Counted from the stretch's first letter, positions 8,513-17,065 are shown. The stretch: DNA of 64,000 nucleotides from an uncultured Ruminococcus sp. (GCA_900545345.1 UQYQ01000006.1:33065-97064); one strand, 5' to 3'. Notes: generated by a model not told the origin, from the letters alone. Translations and numbers: made by a program.

Positions 8513-9064
8513 ATGTCAAGAATAGGTATTAAACCAATCAGTGTTCCTGCCGGAGTAGATGTAACAATTGCTGATGGTAATGCAGTCACTGTTAAAGGTG
8601 CTAAAGGAACATTAGAAAAAACATTTCACAAGGATATGATTATTACCCTTGAGAATAACGAAATTAAAGTAGAGCGTCCTTCAGAGGACAAGATGCACAA
8701 GTCGCTTCACGGCTTAACCAGAACACTTATCGCTAACATGGTTGAGGGTGTTACAAACGGTTATTCAAAAACACTTGTAATTGAGGGTGTTGGATACAGA
8801 GCAGCTAAACAGGGTAAAGACTTAGTTATGAACTTAGGTTTTTCACACCAGGTTATTATGTCTGAGACTGACGATGTTAAAATCGAGGTTACGAATCCAA
8901 ACACAGTTGTAGTTTCAGGTGCTGACAAGCAAGCGGTAGGTCAGTTCGCTAGCGAAATTCGTGAAAAGCGTCCGCCGGAGCCTTATAAGGGTAAGGGAAT
9001 TCGTTACGAAAACGAAAGAATTATCCGTAAAGAAGGTAAAGCCGGTAAGGGTGCAAAATCTTAA
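8513..9064 (+). CDS. rplF: Ribosomal protein L6
   Basis: 183 residues, normal length, two repeats of one fold. L6 lies near the GTPase-associated centre. EKRPPEPYKGKGIRY near the C-terminus is the signature. The gap to rpsH is 14 nt. Confidence 0.97.
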   Translation: MSRIGIKPISVPAGVDVTIADGNAVTVKGAKGTLEKTFHKDMIITLENNEIKVERPSEDKMHKSLHGLTRTLIANMVEGVTNGYSKTLVIEGVGYRAAKQGKDLVMNLGFSHQVIMSETDDVKIEVTNPNTVVVSGADKQAVGQFASEIREKRPPEPYKGKGIRYENERIIRKEGKAGKGAKS

Positions 9065-9082
9065 TAAGGGAGTGTTCACACT

Positions 9083-9442
9083 ATGGTTAAAAAGATTGAT
9101 AGAGCTCAAGCCAGAGTCAAAAGACATCAAAGAGTTCGTAATAAGATTTCGGGAACTCCTGAGTGTCCGCGTCTAAGTGTATTCCGCTCCTCAAAGCATA
9201 TATATGCACAAATCATTGATGACTTAAACGGCGTTACACTTGCTGCTGCATCAAGTCTTGATAAAGGATTTGACGGAAACGGCGGCAATATAGAAGGTGC
9301 TAAAAAGGTCGGCGAGGCTATTGCTAAGGCTGCTTTGGATAAGAAAATCGAAAATGTTGTATTCGACAGAGGCGGTTATCTATATCACGGAAGAGTTAAG
9401 GAATTAGCTGAGGGAGCTCGTGAGGGCGGTCTGAAGTTCTAA
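9083..9442 (+). CDS. rplR: Ribosomal protein L18
   Basis: 119 residues, 5S rRNA-binding partner of L5. The basic N-terminus, RLSVFRSSKHIYAQIID (about 30-46) and the C-terminal FDRGGYLYHGRVKELAEGAR support the call. A hairpin follows before rpsE. Confidence 0.97.
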   Translation: MVKKIDRAQARVKRHQRVRNKISGTPECPRLSVFRSSKHIYAQIIDDLNGVTLAAASSLDKGFDGNGGNIEGAKKVGEAIAKAALDKKIENVVFDRGGYLYHGRVKELAEGAREGGLKF

Positions 9443-9465
9443 GAAACTTTAGATTCATTTGTGCA

Positions 9466-9500
9466 GAACAAAGTAAATTTTACACTTTGTTCCTAAGTTT
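9466..9500 (+). promoter_or_regulatory. Hairpin between rplR and rpsE
   Basis: Perfect 9-bp stem GAACAAAGT/ACTTTGTTC (9466-9474 with 9484-9492), 9-nt loop, then CTAAGTTTTT. It looks like a weak internal terminator or processing site just ahead of the rpsE Shine-Dalgarno. Confidence 0.45.
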
Positions 9501-9517
9501 TTAAGGAGGTTATACTT

Positions 9518-10018
9518 TTGGCTTTAATAGATGCTTCAACACTAGAACTAAGTGAAAAGGTAGTTTCCATTAACAGAGTTTCAAAAACTGTTAAGGGCGG
9601 CCGTATTATGAAGTTTTCAGCACTTGTTGTTGTTGGAGACGGAAACGGCATCGTAGGTTTTGGTATGGGTAAGTCTTCTGAAGTTCCTGACGCTATTCGT
9701 AAAGGAATTGAAGACGCTAAGAAAAACCTGATAAAGATTTCACTTAGAGGAACAACTATTCCACACGAAATTGTTGGTGCTTTCGGTGCCGGCAGAGTTT
9801 TGATGAAGCCGGCTGCTCCTGGTACAGGAGTTATCGCAGGCGGTCCAGTCAGAGCTGTTGTGGAAATTGCAGGAATTAAGGATATCAGAACAAAGTCACT
9901 TCGTTCTAATAATCCATGTAATGTAGTAAGAGCTACAATAAACGGTCTGGCTTCAGTTAAATCAGCAGAAGAAGTTGCTGCAAAGAGAGGCAAGACAGTT
10001 AAAGAAATTTTAGGCTAA
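9518..10018 (+). CDS. rpsE: Ribosomal protein S5
   Basis: 166 residues. Binds the decoding region, with fidelity functions together with S4. An N-terminal dsRNA-binding-like domain (GGRIMKFSALVVVGDGNG, about 26-43) and a C-terminal S5 domain are present. The start is TTG, 7 nt after AAGGAGG; no ATG fits. Confidence 0.96.
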   Translation: MALIDASTLELSEKVVSINRVSKTVKGGRIMKFSALVVVGDGNGIVGFGMGKSSEVPDAIRKGIEDAKKNLIKISLRGTTIPHEIVGAFGAGRVLMKPAAPGTGVIAGGPVRAVVEIAGIKDIRTKSLRSNNPCNVVRATINGLASVKSAEEVAAKRGKTVKEILG

Positions 10019-10032
10019 GGAGGAATAAAGCA

Positions 10033-10212
10033 ATGGCAAACCTAAAAATAACATTAGTTAAAAGTCTTATTTCATCAAAGAAAGACCAAATTGCTACCGC
10101 TCATTCTCTTGGTCTGAAAAAGATCGGTGCGGAAACAATTCAACCTGATAACGCACAGACACAAGGTAAGATTAAAAAGATTAGTCACCTTATTAAAGTA
10201 ACCGAAGCGTAA
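10033..10212 (+). CDS. rpmD: Ribosomal protein L30
   Basis: 59 residues (ATG at 10033, TAA at 10210-10212). It begins with LKITLVKSLISSKKDQIATA and continues with the LGLKKI motif typical of L30, and lies in its usual place between rpsE and rplO. TAAGGAGG lies upstream of the ATG. Confidence 0.95.
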   Translation: MANLKITLVKSLISSKKDQIATAHSLGLKKIGAETIQPDNAQTQGKIKKISHLIKVTEA

Positions 10213-10232
10213 TGCAAGGAGGTGCGTAATAA

Positions 10233-10673
10233 ATGAAATTGCACGAATTATCACCAAACGCTGGCGCTAATAAAGAGTCAAAGCGTATTGGAAGAGGACA
10301 TGGTTCAGGTCAGGGTAAAACTGCCGGAAAAGGACACAAGGGTCAGAAGGCTCGTTCAGGCGGCGGTGTTAGACCGGGCTTTGAGGGTGGTCAAATGCCG
10401 TTGACCCAAAGAATCCCTAAGCGTGGATTCAATAATATATTCGCTGATAAAGTCGTTGCATTAAATGTTTCAGATTTAGAAAGATTTAACGACGGAATCA
10501 CTGTTGATGCTGAGATTCTTAAAGCAGCTGGTCTTGTAAAAGGCAAGTATGATGTTATAAAGATTCTCGGAAACGGCGAGCTTACAAAAAACCTAACCGT
10601 AAAGGCGAATGCTTTTTCTGCCAGTGCTAAGGAAAAAATAGAAAAAGCCGGCGGAAAGGCTGAGGTGATGTAA
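10233..10673 (+). CDS. rplO: Ribosomal protein L15
   Basis: 146 residues. A late 50S assembly protein. Gly/Lys/Arg-rich N-terminus (GRGHGSGQGKTAGKGHKGQ), then GFEGGQMPLTQRIPKRGF. The gap to secY is 1 nt, so the two are probably translationally coupled. Confidence 0.97.
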   Translation: MKLHELSPNAGANKESKRIGRGHGSGQGKTAGKGHKGQKARSGGGVRPGFEGGQMPLTQRIPKRGFNNIFADKVVALNVSDLERFNDGITVDAEILKAAGLVKGKYDVIKILGNGELTKNLTVKANAFSASAKEKIEKAGGKAEVM

Positions 10674-10674
10674 G

Positions 10675-11997
10675 GTGTTAGAGACTTTAAGAAATGCCTG
10701 GAAAGTGACTGATTTAAGAAAGAAAATTTTATTCACTCTTTTTATCATCATAATTTACAGAATAGGCGGAACAATTCCTGTTCCATTTTTGGATCAGGCA
10801 GCACTAGCTTCATGGTTTGAAACCAGCACTGCTGAAAAAGCAAACTTCTTCAGTTATCTGAATATTCTTTCCGGAGGTAACTTCTCAAAGGCTACCTTGC
10901 TTGCATTATCTATTTCACCTTATATTAATGCACAGATTATTATTCAGCTTCTGACATATGCACTTCCTCCATTGGAGAATTTGGCTAAGGAAGGCGAAGA
11001 AGGCAGAAAGAAAATCAACAAGATTACAAGATATACATCATTCGGAATTGCAATATTCCAGGCTTGGGCTTATTATCTTACACTTAAGAATTCAGCAGGA
11101 GCTTTGGTATATACAACCGGATGGCAGAAAATCTTCTCGGAGATTATCATTATCGCTTGCTTCACTGCGGGTGCTTCACTTGTAATCTGGCTTGGCGATG
11201 AAATCAATGAAAAGGGTATCGGAAACGGTATTTCAATGATTTTGTTTGCAGGTATTATCGCAAGAGGTCCGACAGCTGTTTATACATTATATCAGCTTCT
11301 TACAACAGGTGAAGTTAAGTATATGGTTCTTGTACCTATTGTAATAGTAATTTTTGTTGCAATGATTGCATTCATTATCTTTATGGATAATGCAGAACGA
11401 AGAATTCCGATTCAATATGCTAAGCGTGTTGTCGGAAGAAAGATGTACGGCGGACAAAGTTCATTTATTCCTATTAAGGTTGCAATGTCAGGCGTTTTGC
11501 CGATTATCTTTGCAATGTCATTTATGTCATTGCCTTCGACACTTGAGCTGTTCATTGCAAAGCCTGCCAGTCCGGAAGGATTCTGGGAGAAATTCTATGT
11601 AGGAATGCTTAATGTGTTCAGCTATGACAGCTTAGTATATGCGGCAATCTACTTCTTATTGATTATCGGATTTAACTATTTCTATGTATCAATGCAGTAC
11701 AATCCGGTTGAGATTGCAAACAATTTAAGACAGAACAACGGCGGTATCCCTGGTATAAGACCTGGTAAGCCGACAAGTACATTCATTAAGAGAGTATTAT
11801 CGAAGATTACTTTGGTTGGAGCTGTATTCCTAGGAATTATCGCTATCTTCCCTATCTTCTTTGCTAAATTCTCAGGTGTAGGAAGCATTGCAATGGGCGG
11901 TACATCTATCCTTATCGTTGTTTCTGTTGCACTTGAAACTGTTCGTACACTGGAATCACAAATGATGATGCGTCATCACAAAGGATTCTTGGAATAA
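10675..11997 (+). CDS. secY: Sec translocase channel subunit SecY
   Basis: 440 residues, about 10 membrane helices. SecY is the protein-conducting channel that works with SecE, SecG and SecA. The N-terminal RIGGTIPVPFLD, the plug region NILSGGNFSKATLLALSISP and the cytosolic loop around RRIPIQYAKRVVGRKMYGGQ are typical. GTG start 1 nt after rplO. Confidence 0.97.
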   Translation: MLETLRNAWKVTDLRKKILFTLFIIIIYRIGGTIPVPFLDQAALASWFETSTAEKANFFSYLNILSGGNFSKATLLALSISPYINAQIIIQLLTYALPPLENLAKEGEEGRKKINKITRYTSFGIAIFQAWAYYLTLKNSAGALVYTTGWQKIFSEIIIIACFTAGASLVIWLGDEINEKGIGNGISMILFAGIIARGPTAVYTLYQLLTTGEVKYMVLVPIVIVIFVAMIAFIIFMDNAERRIPIQYAKRVVGRKMYGGQSSFIPIKVAMSGVLPIIFAMSFMSLPSTLELFIAKPASPEGFWEKFYVGMLNVFSYDSLVYAAIYFLLIIGFNYFYVSMQYNPVEIANNLRQNNGGIPGIRPGKPTSTFIKRVLSKITLVGAVFLGIIAIFPIFFAKFSGVGSIAMGGTSILIVVSVALETVRTLESQMMMRHHKGFLE

Positions 11998-12009
11998 GAA
12001 ATTTAAAGG

Positions 12010-12033
12010 CTGACATAAATTGATTTATGTCAG
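12010..12033 (+). promoter_or_regulatory. Hairpin between secY and adk
   Basis: Perfect 10-bp stem CTGACATAAA/TTTATGTCAG with loop TTGA and no T tail. It lies just before the adk start and could affect transcript stability or adk translation. Confidence 0.45.
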
Positions 12034-12047
12034 AATGGTGATTAACA

Positions 12048-12680
12048 ATGAATCTGATTTTATTAGGAGCTCCGGGAGCCGGTAAGGGAACACAAGCCGA
12101 GGTTATCTGCAAGGCTTTGAATATTCCTACTATCTCAACGGGTAATATGCTCAGAGAAGCTGTAAAGAACGGAACAAAAAGCGGTCTTGAAGCTAAAAGC
12201 TTTATGGACAGCGGAAAATTAGTTCCTGATGAAGTTGTTATCGGAATTTTAAAGGACAGAATTGCTGAGGATGACTGTAAAAACGGTTTTATCCTTGACG
12301 GTTTTCCAAGAACAGTTCCTCAGGCAGAAGCACTTGACAATATGGGTGTTACTATTGATAAAGTTGTTGAAATCTATGTTCCTGATGAGAAGATAAAACA
12401 AAGACTTTCAGGCAGAAGAGTCTGTGAAGGCTGCGGGAATTCTTATCATGTTGACTTTAAGCCTACAAAGGTTGAGGGAATCTGTGATGCTTGCGGTGCT
12501 AAAACTGTTATTCGTAAGGACGACGAGCCTGAAACAGTTAATAACAGATTAGCAATCTATCACGAGCAGACAGCTCCGCTGAAAGGCTATTATGAGAAAC
12601 AAGGGAAGCTTGTCACTGTTGAAGGACAAGAAGAGGTTTCAGAAACTTCAAAACTGACACTTGCTGCAATTGAGGCGTAA
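12048..12680 (+). CDS. adk: Adenylate kinase, zinc-LID type
   Basis: 210 residues. Converts ATP + AMP to 2 ADP in the cytosol. P-loop GAPGAGKGT (7-15); FILDGFPRT (81-89) in the core. The LID carries Cys126, Cys129, Cys146 and Cys149, a four-Cys structural zinc site common in Gram-positive enzymes. Conserved position between secY and map. Confidence 0.97.
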   Translation: MNLILLGAPGAGKGTQAEVICKALNIPTISTGNMLREAVKNGTKSGLEAKSFMDSGKLVPDEVVIGILKDRIAEDDCKNGFILDGFPRTVPQAEALDNMGVTIDKVVEIYVPDEKIKQRLSGRRVCEGCGNSYHVDFKPTKVEGICDACGAKTVIRKDDEPETVNNRLAIYHEQTAPLKGYYEKQGKLVTVEGQEEVSETSKLTLAAIEA

Positions 12681-12683
12681 TTG

Positions 12684-13433
12684 ATGTTAATTATTAAATC
12701 TGCTAAAGAGATTGAAAAAATGAAGAAGGCAGGTAAAATCACTGCCGGGGCATTAAAAATTGCCGGTGAGTCAATCAGAGCGGGAATGACAACTAAAGAA
12801 CTGGATAAGATTATTCACAAGTTTATTACTTCGCATGGTGCTGTACCATCATTTCTAGGGTACGGCGGATTTCCGGCTTCGGCTTGTATATCTGTAAATG
12901 ATGAAGTAATTCATGGTATTCCTGACGGAAGAAAACTCGAAAACGGCGATATAGTTTCTGTCGATGTGGGAGCGTATATTGACGGCTTTCACGGAGACAG
13001 TGCAAAAACCTTTGCTGTCGGAGAAATTTCAGACGAAGCAAAGGCGCTTATGAAATCGACCGAAGAAAGCCTGTATCTTGCAATAGATATGGCAAAACCG
13101 GGTGTAAGGCTCGGGGATATCGGTCATGCTATTCAAAAGCATAATGAAGACAACGGATACAGTATAGTTAAGCAGTTTGTCGGTCACGGTGTGGGGAAAA
13201 ATCTTCACGAAGATCCTGAAGTGCCGAATTTCGGCAGGGAAGGACACGGTCTTAGATTAGTTCCCGGTATGGTTATTGCAATAGAACCTATGATAAATAT
13301 AGGGACCGAAAATGTAAAAACCATGTCAAATGACTGGACTGTTAAAACTACAGACGGTTCGCTGTCAGCTCATTTTGAGCATACAATCGCTATTACTGAT
13401 GACGGTGCGGTTATTTTAACCCAAACCGATTAG
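12684..13433 (+). CDS. map: Methionine aminopeptidase type I
   Basis: 249 residues. Removes the initiator Met from new proteins. The pita-bread fold metal ligands are visible in VSVDVG, GFHGDSAKTF, the VGHGVGKNLHEDP histidine, IAIEPM and the final FEHTIAI glutamate. I chose ATG 12684 over the TTG at 12681 because the GAGGCG Shine-Dalgarno at 12672 is better spaced. Confidence 0.96.
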   Translation: MLIIKSAKEIEKMKKAGKITAGALKIAGESIRAGMTTKELDKIIHKFITSHGAVPSFLGYGGFPASACISVNDEVIHGIPDGRKLENGDIVSVDVGAYIDGFHGDSAKTFAVGEISDEAKALMKSTEESLYLAIDMAKPGVRLGDIGHAIQKHNEDNGYSIVKQFVGHGVGKNLHEDPEVPNFGREGHGLRLVPGMVIAIEPMINIGTENVKTMSNDWTVKTTDGSLSAHFEHTIAITDDGAVILTQTD

Positions 13434-13443
13434 GAGGAGCGTT

Positions 13444-13707
13444 GTGAATATAAAGGTTGGCTCTATTGTAAAAAGCTGTGCAGGTCGCGATAAAAATTCC
13501 TTTTTCGTTGCAGTAGGAATAAGCGACGGCTTTGTGGAAATCGCAGACGGAAAAGTGCGTAAGCTCGAAAAGCCGAAGCGGAAAAACATAAAGCACATTT
13601 CACCTACCAACACAGTGATTTCGGTAGAAGCTTTAACAAACAAAAAACTCAAAAAGGTGTTGAATGAGTTCTCGACCCAAGAATTCAGACAAACCGTAAC
13701 CTATTAA
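13444..13707 (+). CDS. KOW-domain RNA-binding protein (L14e/L27e-like)
   Basis: 87 residues, basic. The N-terminus IKVGSIVKSCAGRDKNSFFVAV has the form of a KOW motif as in eukaryotic/archaeal L14e and L27e, not a classical bacterial r-protein. Homologues occupy this place between map and infA in many Clostridia, which suggests a ribosome-associated role, but the function is not established as far as I know. GTG start after AGGAGGAG; 18 nt before infA. Confidence 0.85.
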   Translation: MNIKVGSIVKSCAGRDKNSFFVAVGISDGFVEIADGKVRKLEKPKRKNIKHISPTNTVISVEALTNKKLKKVLNEFSTQEFRQTVTY

Positions 13708-13725
13708 GGAAGGGTGTAAACATTT

Positions 13726-13944
13726 ATGTCAAAAGAAGATGTAATCGAGGTTGAAGGTACAGTTTTGGAAGCGATGCCTAACGCAACATTTAAAGTTGAG
13801 CTTGCAAACGGACATCAAATTCTCGCACATGTATCAGGTAAACTAAGACTTAACTACATTCGTATTATTCCGGGCGATAAGGTAACGGTTGAAATGTCAC
13901 CTTATGATTTAACAAAAGGAAGAATTACTTGGAGAGCAAAATAA
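13726..13944 (+). CDS. infA: Translation initiation factor IF-1
   Basis: 72 residues, the standard length; a single OB-fold S1-like domain. Begins SKEDVIEVEGTVLEAMPN and contains the ILAHVSGKLRLNYIRI segment. It binds the 30S A site during initiation. Confidence 0.97.
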   Translation: MSKEDVIEVEGTVLEAMPNATFKVELANGHQILAHVSGKLRLNYIRIIPGDKVTVEMSPYDLTKGRITWRAK

Positions 13945-13973
13945 ATTGAGCTTTCCTAAATCCAATCGTTTGA

Positions 13974-13990
13974 GAAAGCGTAACGCTTTC
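13974..13990 (+). promoter_or_regulatory. Hairpin between infA and rpmJ
   Basis: Perfect 7-bp stem GAAAGCG/CGCTTTC with a 3-nt loop, followed by GTTAATTT just before the rpmJ Shine-Dalgarno. No proper T tail. Confidence 0.35.
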
Positions 13991-14012
13991 GTTAATTTAA
14001 GGAGGTATTAAC

Positions 14013-14126
14013 ATGAAAGTAAGACCTTCAGTTAAGCCAATTTGTGAAAAATGCAAGGTTATTAAGCGTAAAGGTAAAGTAATGGTTATCTGCGAAAATC
14101 CAAAGCATAAGCAAAGACAAGGCTAA
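14013..14126 (+). CDS. rpmJ: Ribosomal protein L36, zinc-binding
   Basis: 37 residues (ATG 14013, TAA 14124-14126). [19 protein letters not shown] is the classic start. Cys11, Cys14, Cys27 and His32 make the zinc site of the C+ form. AAGGAGG lies 6 nt upstream. Usual place between infA and rpsM. Confidence 0.97.
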
Positions 14127-14155
14127 CGAATCAATAATGGAGGTGCAGCTAAATA

Positions 14156-14524
14156 ATGGCTCGTATTGCTGGAATCGACCTTCCGAAAAATAAGAGAGTT
14201 GAAATCGGACTCACTTATATTTACGGAATCGGTCAGAACACTGCAACAAAAATTCTAGAGGCAACAGGAATTAATCCTGATACAAGAGTTAAGGACTTAA
14301 CAGATGATGACGAAGCAAAGATTCGTGATTATATCGATAAGAATCTTACAGTTGAGGGTGACCTTAGAAGAAATGTTGCTTTAAATATCAAGAGATTAAC
14401 TGAAATCGGTTGTTACAGAGGACTTCGCCATCGCAGAGGACTTCCTGTAAGAGGTCAAAGAACAAAGACTAATGCAAGAACTCGTAAGGGTCCTGTAAAG
14501 ACAATCGCTAATAAGAAGAAGTAA
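14156..14524 (+). CDS. rpsM: Ribosomal protein S13
   Basis: 122 residues. 30S head protein forming bridges to L5 and contacting P-site tRNA. ARIAGIDLPKNKRVEIGLTY at the N-terminus and the basic C-terminal RGLPVRGQRTKTNARTRKG tail are diagnostic. First gene of the alpha part. Confidence 0.97.
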   Translation: MARIAGIDLPKNKRVEIGLTYIYGIGQNTATKILEATGINPDTRVKDLTDDDEAKIRDYIDKNLTVEGDLRRNVALNIKRLTEIGCYRGLRHRRGLPVRGQRTKTNARTRKGPVKTIANKKK

Positions 14525-14538
14525 GGAGGGTATGAACA

Positions 14539-14928
14539 ATGGCTCAGAAGAAACCTATTCGTCGTAGACGTGAAAGAAAAAACATTGAACAGGGACAGGT
14601 TCATATCCAGTCTACATTCAATAATACAATCGTAACAATTACTGATTTGCAAGGTAACGCTATTTCTTGGGCAAGTGCCGGCGGACTTGGCTTCAGAGGC
14701 TCAAAGAAATCAACTCCTTTTGCTGCACAGACAGCTGCAGAAACAGCTGCTAAGGCTGCTAAGGAGCACGGCCTTAAAACTGTTGAGGTTTATGTTAAAG
14801 GACCTGGTGCAGGCCGTGAAGCTGCTATCAGAGCACTTCAGACAGAGGAGCTTGAGGTTAGACTTATCAAAGATGTAACTCCGATTCCTCACAACGGATG
14901 CCGTCCTCCAAAGAGAAGACGTGTCTAG
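14539..14928 (+). CDS. rpsK: Ribosomal protein S11
   Basis: 129 residues. 30S platform protein near the mRNA exit. HIQSTFNNTIVTITD near the N-terminus and the C-terminal PIPHNGCRPPKRRRV are typical. 14 nt after rpsM. Confidence 0.97.
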   Translation: MAQKKPIRRRRERKNIEQGQVHIQSTFNNTIVTITDLQGNAISWASAGGLGFRGSKKSTPFAAQTAAETAAKAAKEHGLKTVEVYVKGPGAGREAAIRALQTEELEVRLIKDVTPIPHNGCRPPKRRRV

Positions 14929-14934
14929 TAATCA

Positions 14935-14985
14935 AAACTAAGTTTAAAAGTTTGCTTAGTGTCCAATAATCAAGATTGGATATTA
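14935..14985 (+). promoter_or_regulatory. Hairpins between rpsK and rpsD
   Basis: ACTAAG/CTTAGT and TCCAAT/ATTGGA stems sit in tandem in the 82-nt gap before rpsD. S4 represses translation in several bacteria, so an S4-sensitive structure is possible but not shown. Confidence 0.3.
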
Positions 14986-15010
14986 ACTTAAAAAACGGAG
15001 GTAACAACTT

Positions 15011-15607
15011 ATGGCAGTAAGTAGAGAACCGATTCTAAAGAGATGTAAATCTTTAGGTATCAGCCCTATGGTAATGGGTGTTGGTAAAGAAACTAAGAGA
15101 GAACCAAATAAAAACTCAAGAAGAAAAGTATCAGAATACGGACTTCAATTAAGAGAAAAGCAAAAGCTCAAATTCATTTACGGTGTTTTAGAAAAGCCGT
15201 TCAGACACTATTATGAATTGGCTGAAAAGCAGGAAGGTCAAGCAGGTACAAACCTATTGACTATGCTTGAGTCACGACTTGATAACATTGTTTTCAGAAT
15301 GGGTCTTTCAATGACAAGAAGAGAAGCTAGACAGCTTGTTGTTCACGGACATTTTGAGGTTAATGGAAAGAAAGTTGACATCCCTTCATACAGAGTAAAA
15401 GTCGGCGATGTTATTTCTCTGAAAGAGAATAGCAAAAAGAGTGTTAAGTTCAAGGAAATTGTTGAGGCAACAAAGGGCAGAACAGTTCCTTCATGGCTTG
15501 ACAAGGACAACAACACTTTATCTGCAAAGGTAGTCAGAGCTCCTGAAAAAGAAGATCTTGACTATGAGATTGAAGAACATCTTATCGTCGAGTTATACTC
15601 AAAATAA
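15011..15607 (+). CDS. rpsD: Ribosomal protein S4
   Basis: 198 residues. A primary 16S-binding protein and fidelity factor. It lacks the N-terminal zinc knuckle and starts AVSREPILKRCKSLGISP, the zinc-free form. The S4 RNA-binding domain is at about 93-155 (ESRLDNIVFRMGLSMTRREA). Unlike in Bacillus, rpsD lies inside the alpha cluster. Confidence 0.96.
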   Translation: MAVSREPILKRCKSLGISPMVMGVGKETKREPNKNSRRKVSEYGLQLREKQKLKFIYGVLEKPFRHYYELAEKQEGQAGTNLLTMLESRLDNIVFRMGLSMTRREARQLVVHGHFEVNGKKVDIPSYRVKVGDVISLKENSKKSVKFKEIVEATKGRTVPSWLDKDNNTLSAKVVRAPEKEDLDYEIEEHLIVELYSK

Positions 15608-15613
15608 TAAGCT

Positions 15614-15669
15614 TTTGTTTATGGCTTCAGCTTGTTGTTTGGTTGAAGTCATAAAAACAAAACTTTTTA
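15614..15669 (+). terminator. Terminator-like hairpin between rpsD and rpoA
   Basis: A long imperfect stem pairs TTTGTTTATGGCTTCA (15614-15629) with TGAAGTCATAAAAACAAA (to 15662), followed by ACTTTTT. It could act as a partial internal terminator setting rpoA below the r-protein level. Confidence 0.5.
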
Positions 15670-15715
15670 TCATTCGTTAAAACAATTGTCGTTATTACGA
15701 ACAGGAGGGTTTTAA

Positions 15716-16675
15716 ATGCTTGAAAAAATTGAAAAGCCAGAAATTGAAATAGCAGAGCAAAAGGGCGATGGAACATATGGTAAATTTGTTCTCGAGCCAC
15801 TGGAGCGCGGCTATGGTATTACCCTGGGTAACAGCCTAAGAAGGGTATTACTCTCCTCATTACCTGGTGTTGCTGTTAATTCAGTTAAGATTGACGGTGT
15901 GCACCACGAATTATCAACTGTTCCGGGTGTTAAGGAAGATGTAACTGAAATCATTCTTAACTTAAAGGGACTGACAGCAAAGCTATACGGCGAAGGACCA
16001 AAGACTATTTATGTTGAAGCAGAGGGTGAATGTGAGGTTACTGCAGGTGACATTAAAACAGACTCTGAGGTAGATATTCTTGTTCCTGATATGCATATTG
16101 CAACATTGGGCGAAGGTGCAAAGCTTTATATGGAAATCGTCATCGACAGAGGACGCGGATATGTTTCTGCCGAGAAAAACAAAAGTTATATGCCAAATGC
16201 TCCAATAGGTGTTATTGCTGTCGACAGTATTTATACGCCGGTATTAAAAGTAAATTACACAGTAGAAAACACTCGTGTAGGACAAATTACTGATTATGAT
16301 AAGCTGATTCTTGAGGTTTGGACAGACGGCACAATCTCAGCTAAAGAAGCGGTATCATTAGCAGCCAAACTCCTCAACGAGCACCTAAATCTTTTTGTTG
16401 ACCTGTCTGAAGAAACAAGTGTTGTCGAGATAATGGTTGAAAAAGATGATAAAGGAAAAGAAAAAGTACTTGAGATGACCATTGAGGAACTTGACTTATC
16501 TGTGCGTTCCTTTAACTGCTTGAAGAGAGCGGGAATAAATACTGTTAATGACTTGATTGAAAAGTCAGAAGAAGAAATGATGAAGGTAAGAAACCTTGGA
16601 AAGAAATCCTTTGATGAAGTTAAAGAAAAGCTCAGAAGCCTTGGATATGACTTAAGCTCAGAGGAAAACAACTAA
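15716..16675 (+). CDS. rpoA: RNA polymerase alpha subunit
   Basis: 319 residues. The N-terminal domain (about 1-230) drives dimerisation and RNAP assembly and contains GNSLRRVLLSSLPG; the C-terminal domain (about 250-315; LDLSVRSFNCLKRAGINTV) binds UP elements and activators. AGGAGG lies 8 nt before the ATG. Separated from rpsD by a terminator-like hairpin. Confidence 0.98.
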   Translation: MLEKIEKPEIEIAEQKGDGTYGKFVLEPLERGYGITLGNSLRRVLLSSLPGVAVNSVKIDGVHHELSTVPGVKEDVTEIILNLKGLTAKLYGEGPKTIYVEAEGECEVTAGDIKTDSEVDILVPDMHIATLGEGAKLYMEIVIDRGRGYVSAEKNKSYMPNAPIGVIAVDSIYTPVLKVNYTVENTRVGQITDYDKLILEVWTDGTISAKEAVSLAAKLLNEHLNLFVDLSEETSVVEIMVEKDDKGKEKVLEMTIEELDLSVRSFNCLKRAGINTVNDLIEKSEEEMMKVRNLGKKSFDEVKEKLRSLGYDLSSEENN

Positions 16676-16717
16676 AAATATCATTTCGTTTGAAATAAAA
16701 TATAAGGAGTGAATATC

Positions 16718-17059
16718 ATGCCAGGTTCAAGAAAATTAGGTAGAACAAGCGACCAAAGAAAAGCAATGCTTAGAGCTATGGTTACTTTTCTTCTCGAAAA
16801 CGGTAAGATAGAAACAACTGTATCAAGAGCTAAAGAAGTTCAGGCTATGACCGAAAAGATGATAACACTAGGTAAAACTCCTGAACTGCATAATAAACGT
16901 CAGGTTTTTTCATATGTTACAAAAGAGAGCGTAGCAAAGAAACTATTTGATGAGATTTCACCTAAGTACGCAGAGCGTAACGGCGGTTATACAAAAATCA
17001 TTAAGATTGGACCACGCCGCGGTGATGCTGCTGAAATGGCAATTATTCAGTTGGTATAA
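16718..17059 (+). CDS. rplQ: Ribosomal protein L17
   Basis: 113 residues. A tunnel-exit 50S protein. PGSRKLGRTSDQRKAMLRAM at the start and the C-terminal KIGPRRGDAAEMAIIQL are typical. ATG 16718 is preferred; a GTG at 16709 overlaps the AAGGAG Shine-Dalgarno. Last gene of the cluster, followed by a clear terminator. Confidence 0.97.
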   Translation: MPGSRKLGRTSDQRKAMLRAMVTFLLENGKIETTVSRAKEVQAMTEKMITLGKTPELHNKRQVFSYVTKESVAKKLFDEISPKYAERNGGYTKIIKIGPRRGDAAEMAIIQLV

Positions 17060-17065
17060 TTAAAA

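Noticed and set aside
9493..9993. 166-codon minus-strand ORF opposite rpsE
   Set aside because: It mirrors rpsE almost exactly, has no ribosome binding site, and its composition is that of a reverse reading of a coding frame. The same applies to the long reverse frames opposite rpoA, ftsX, infB and rimP.
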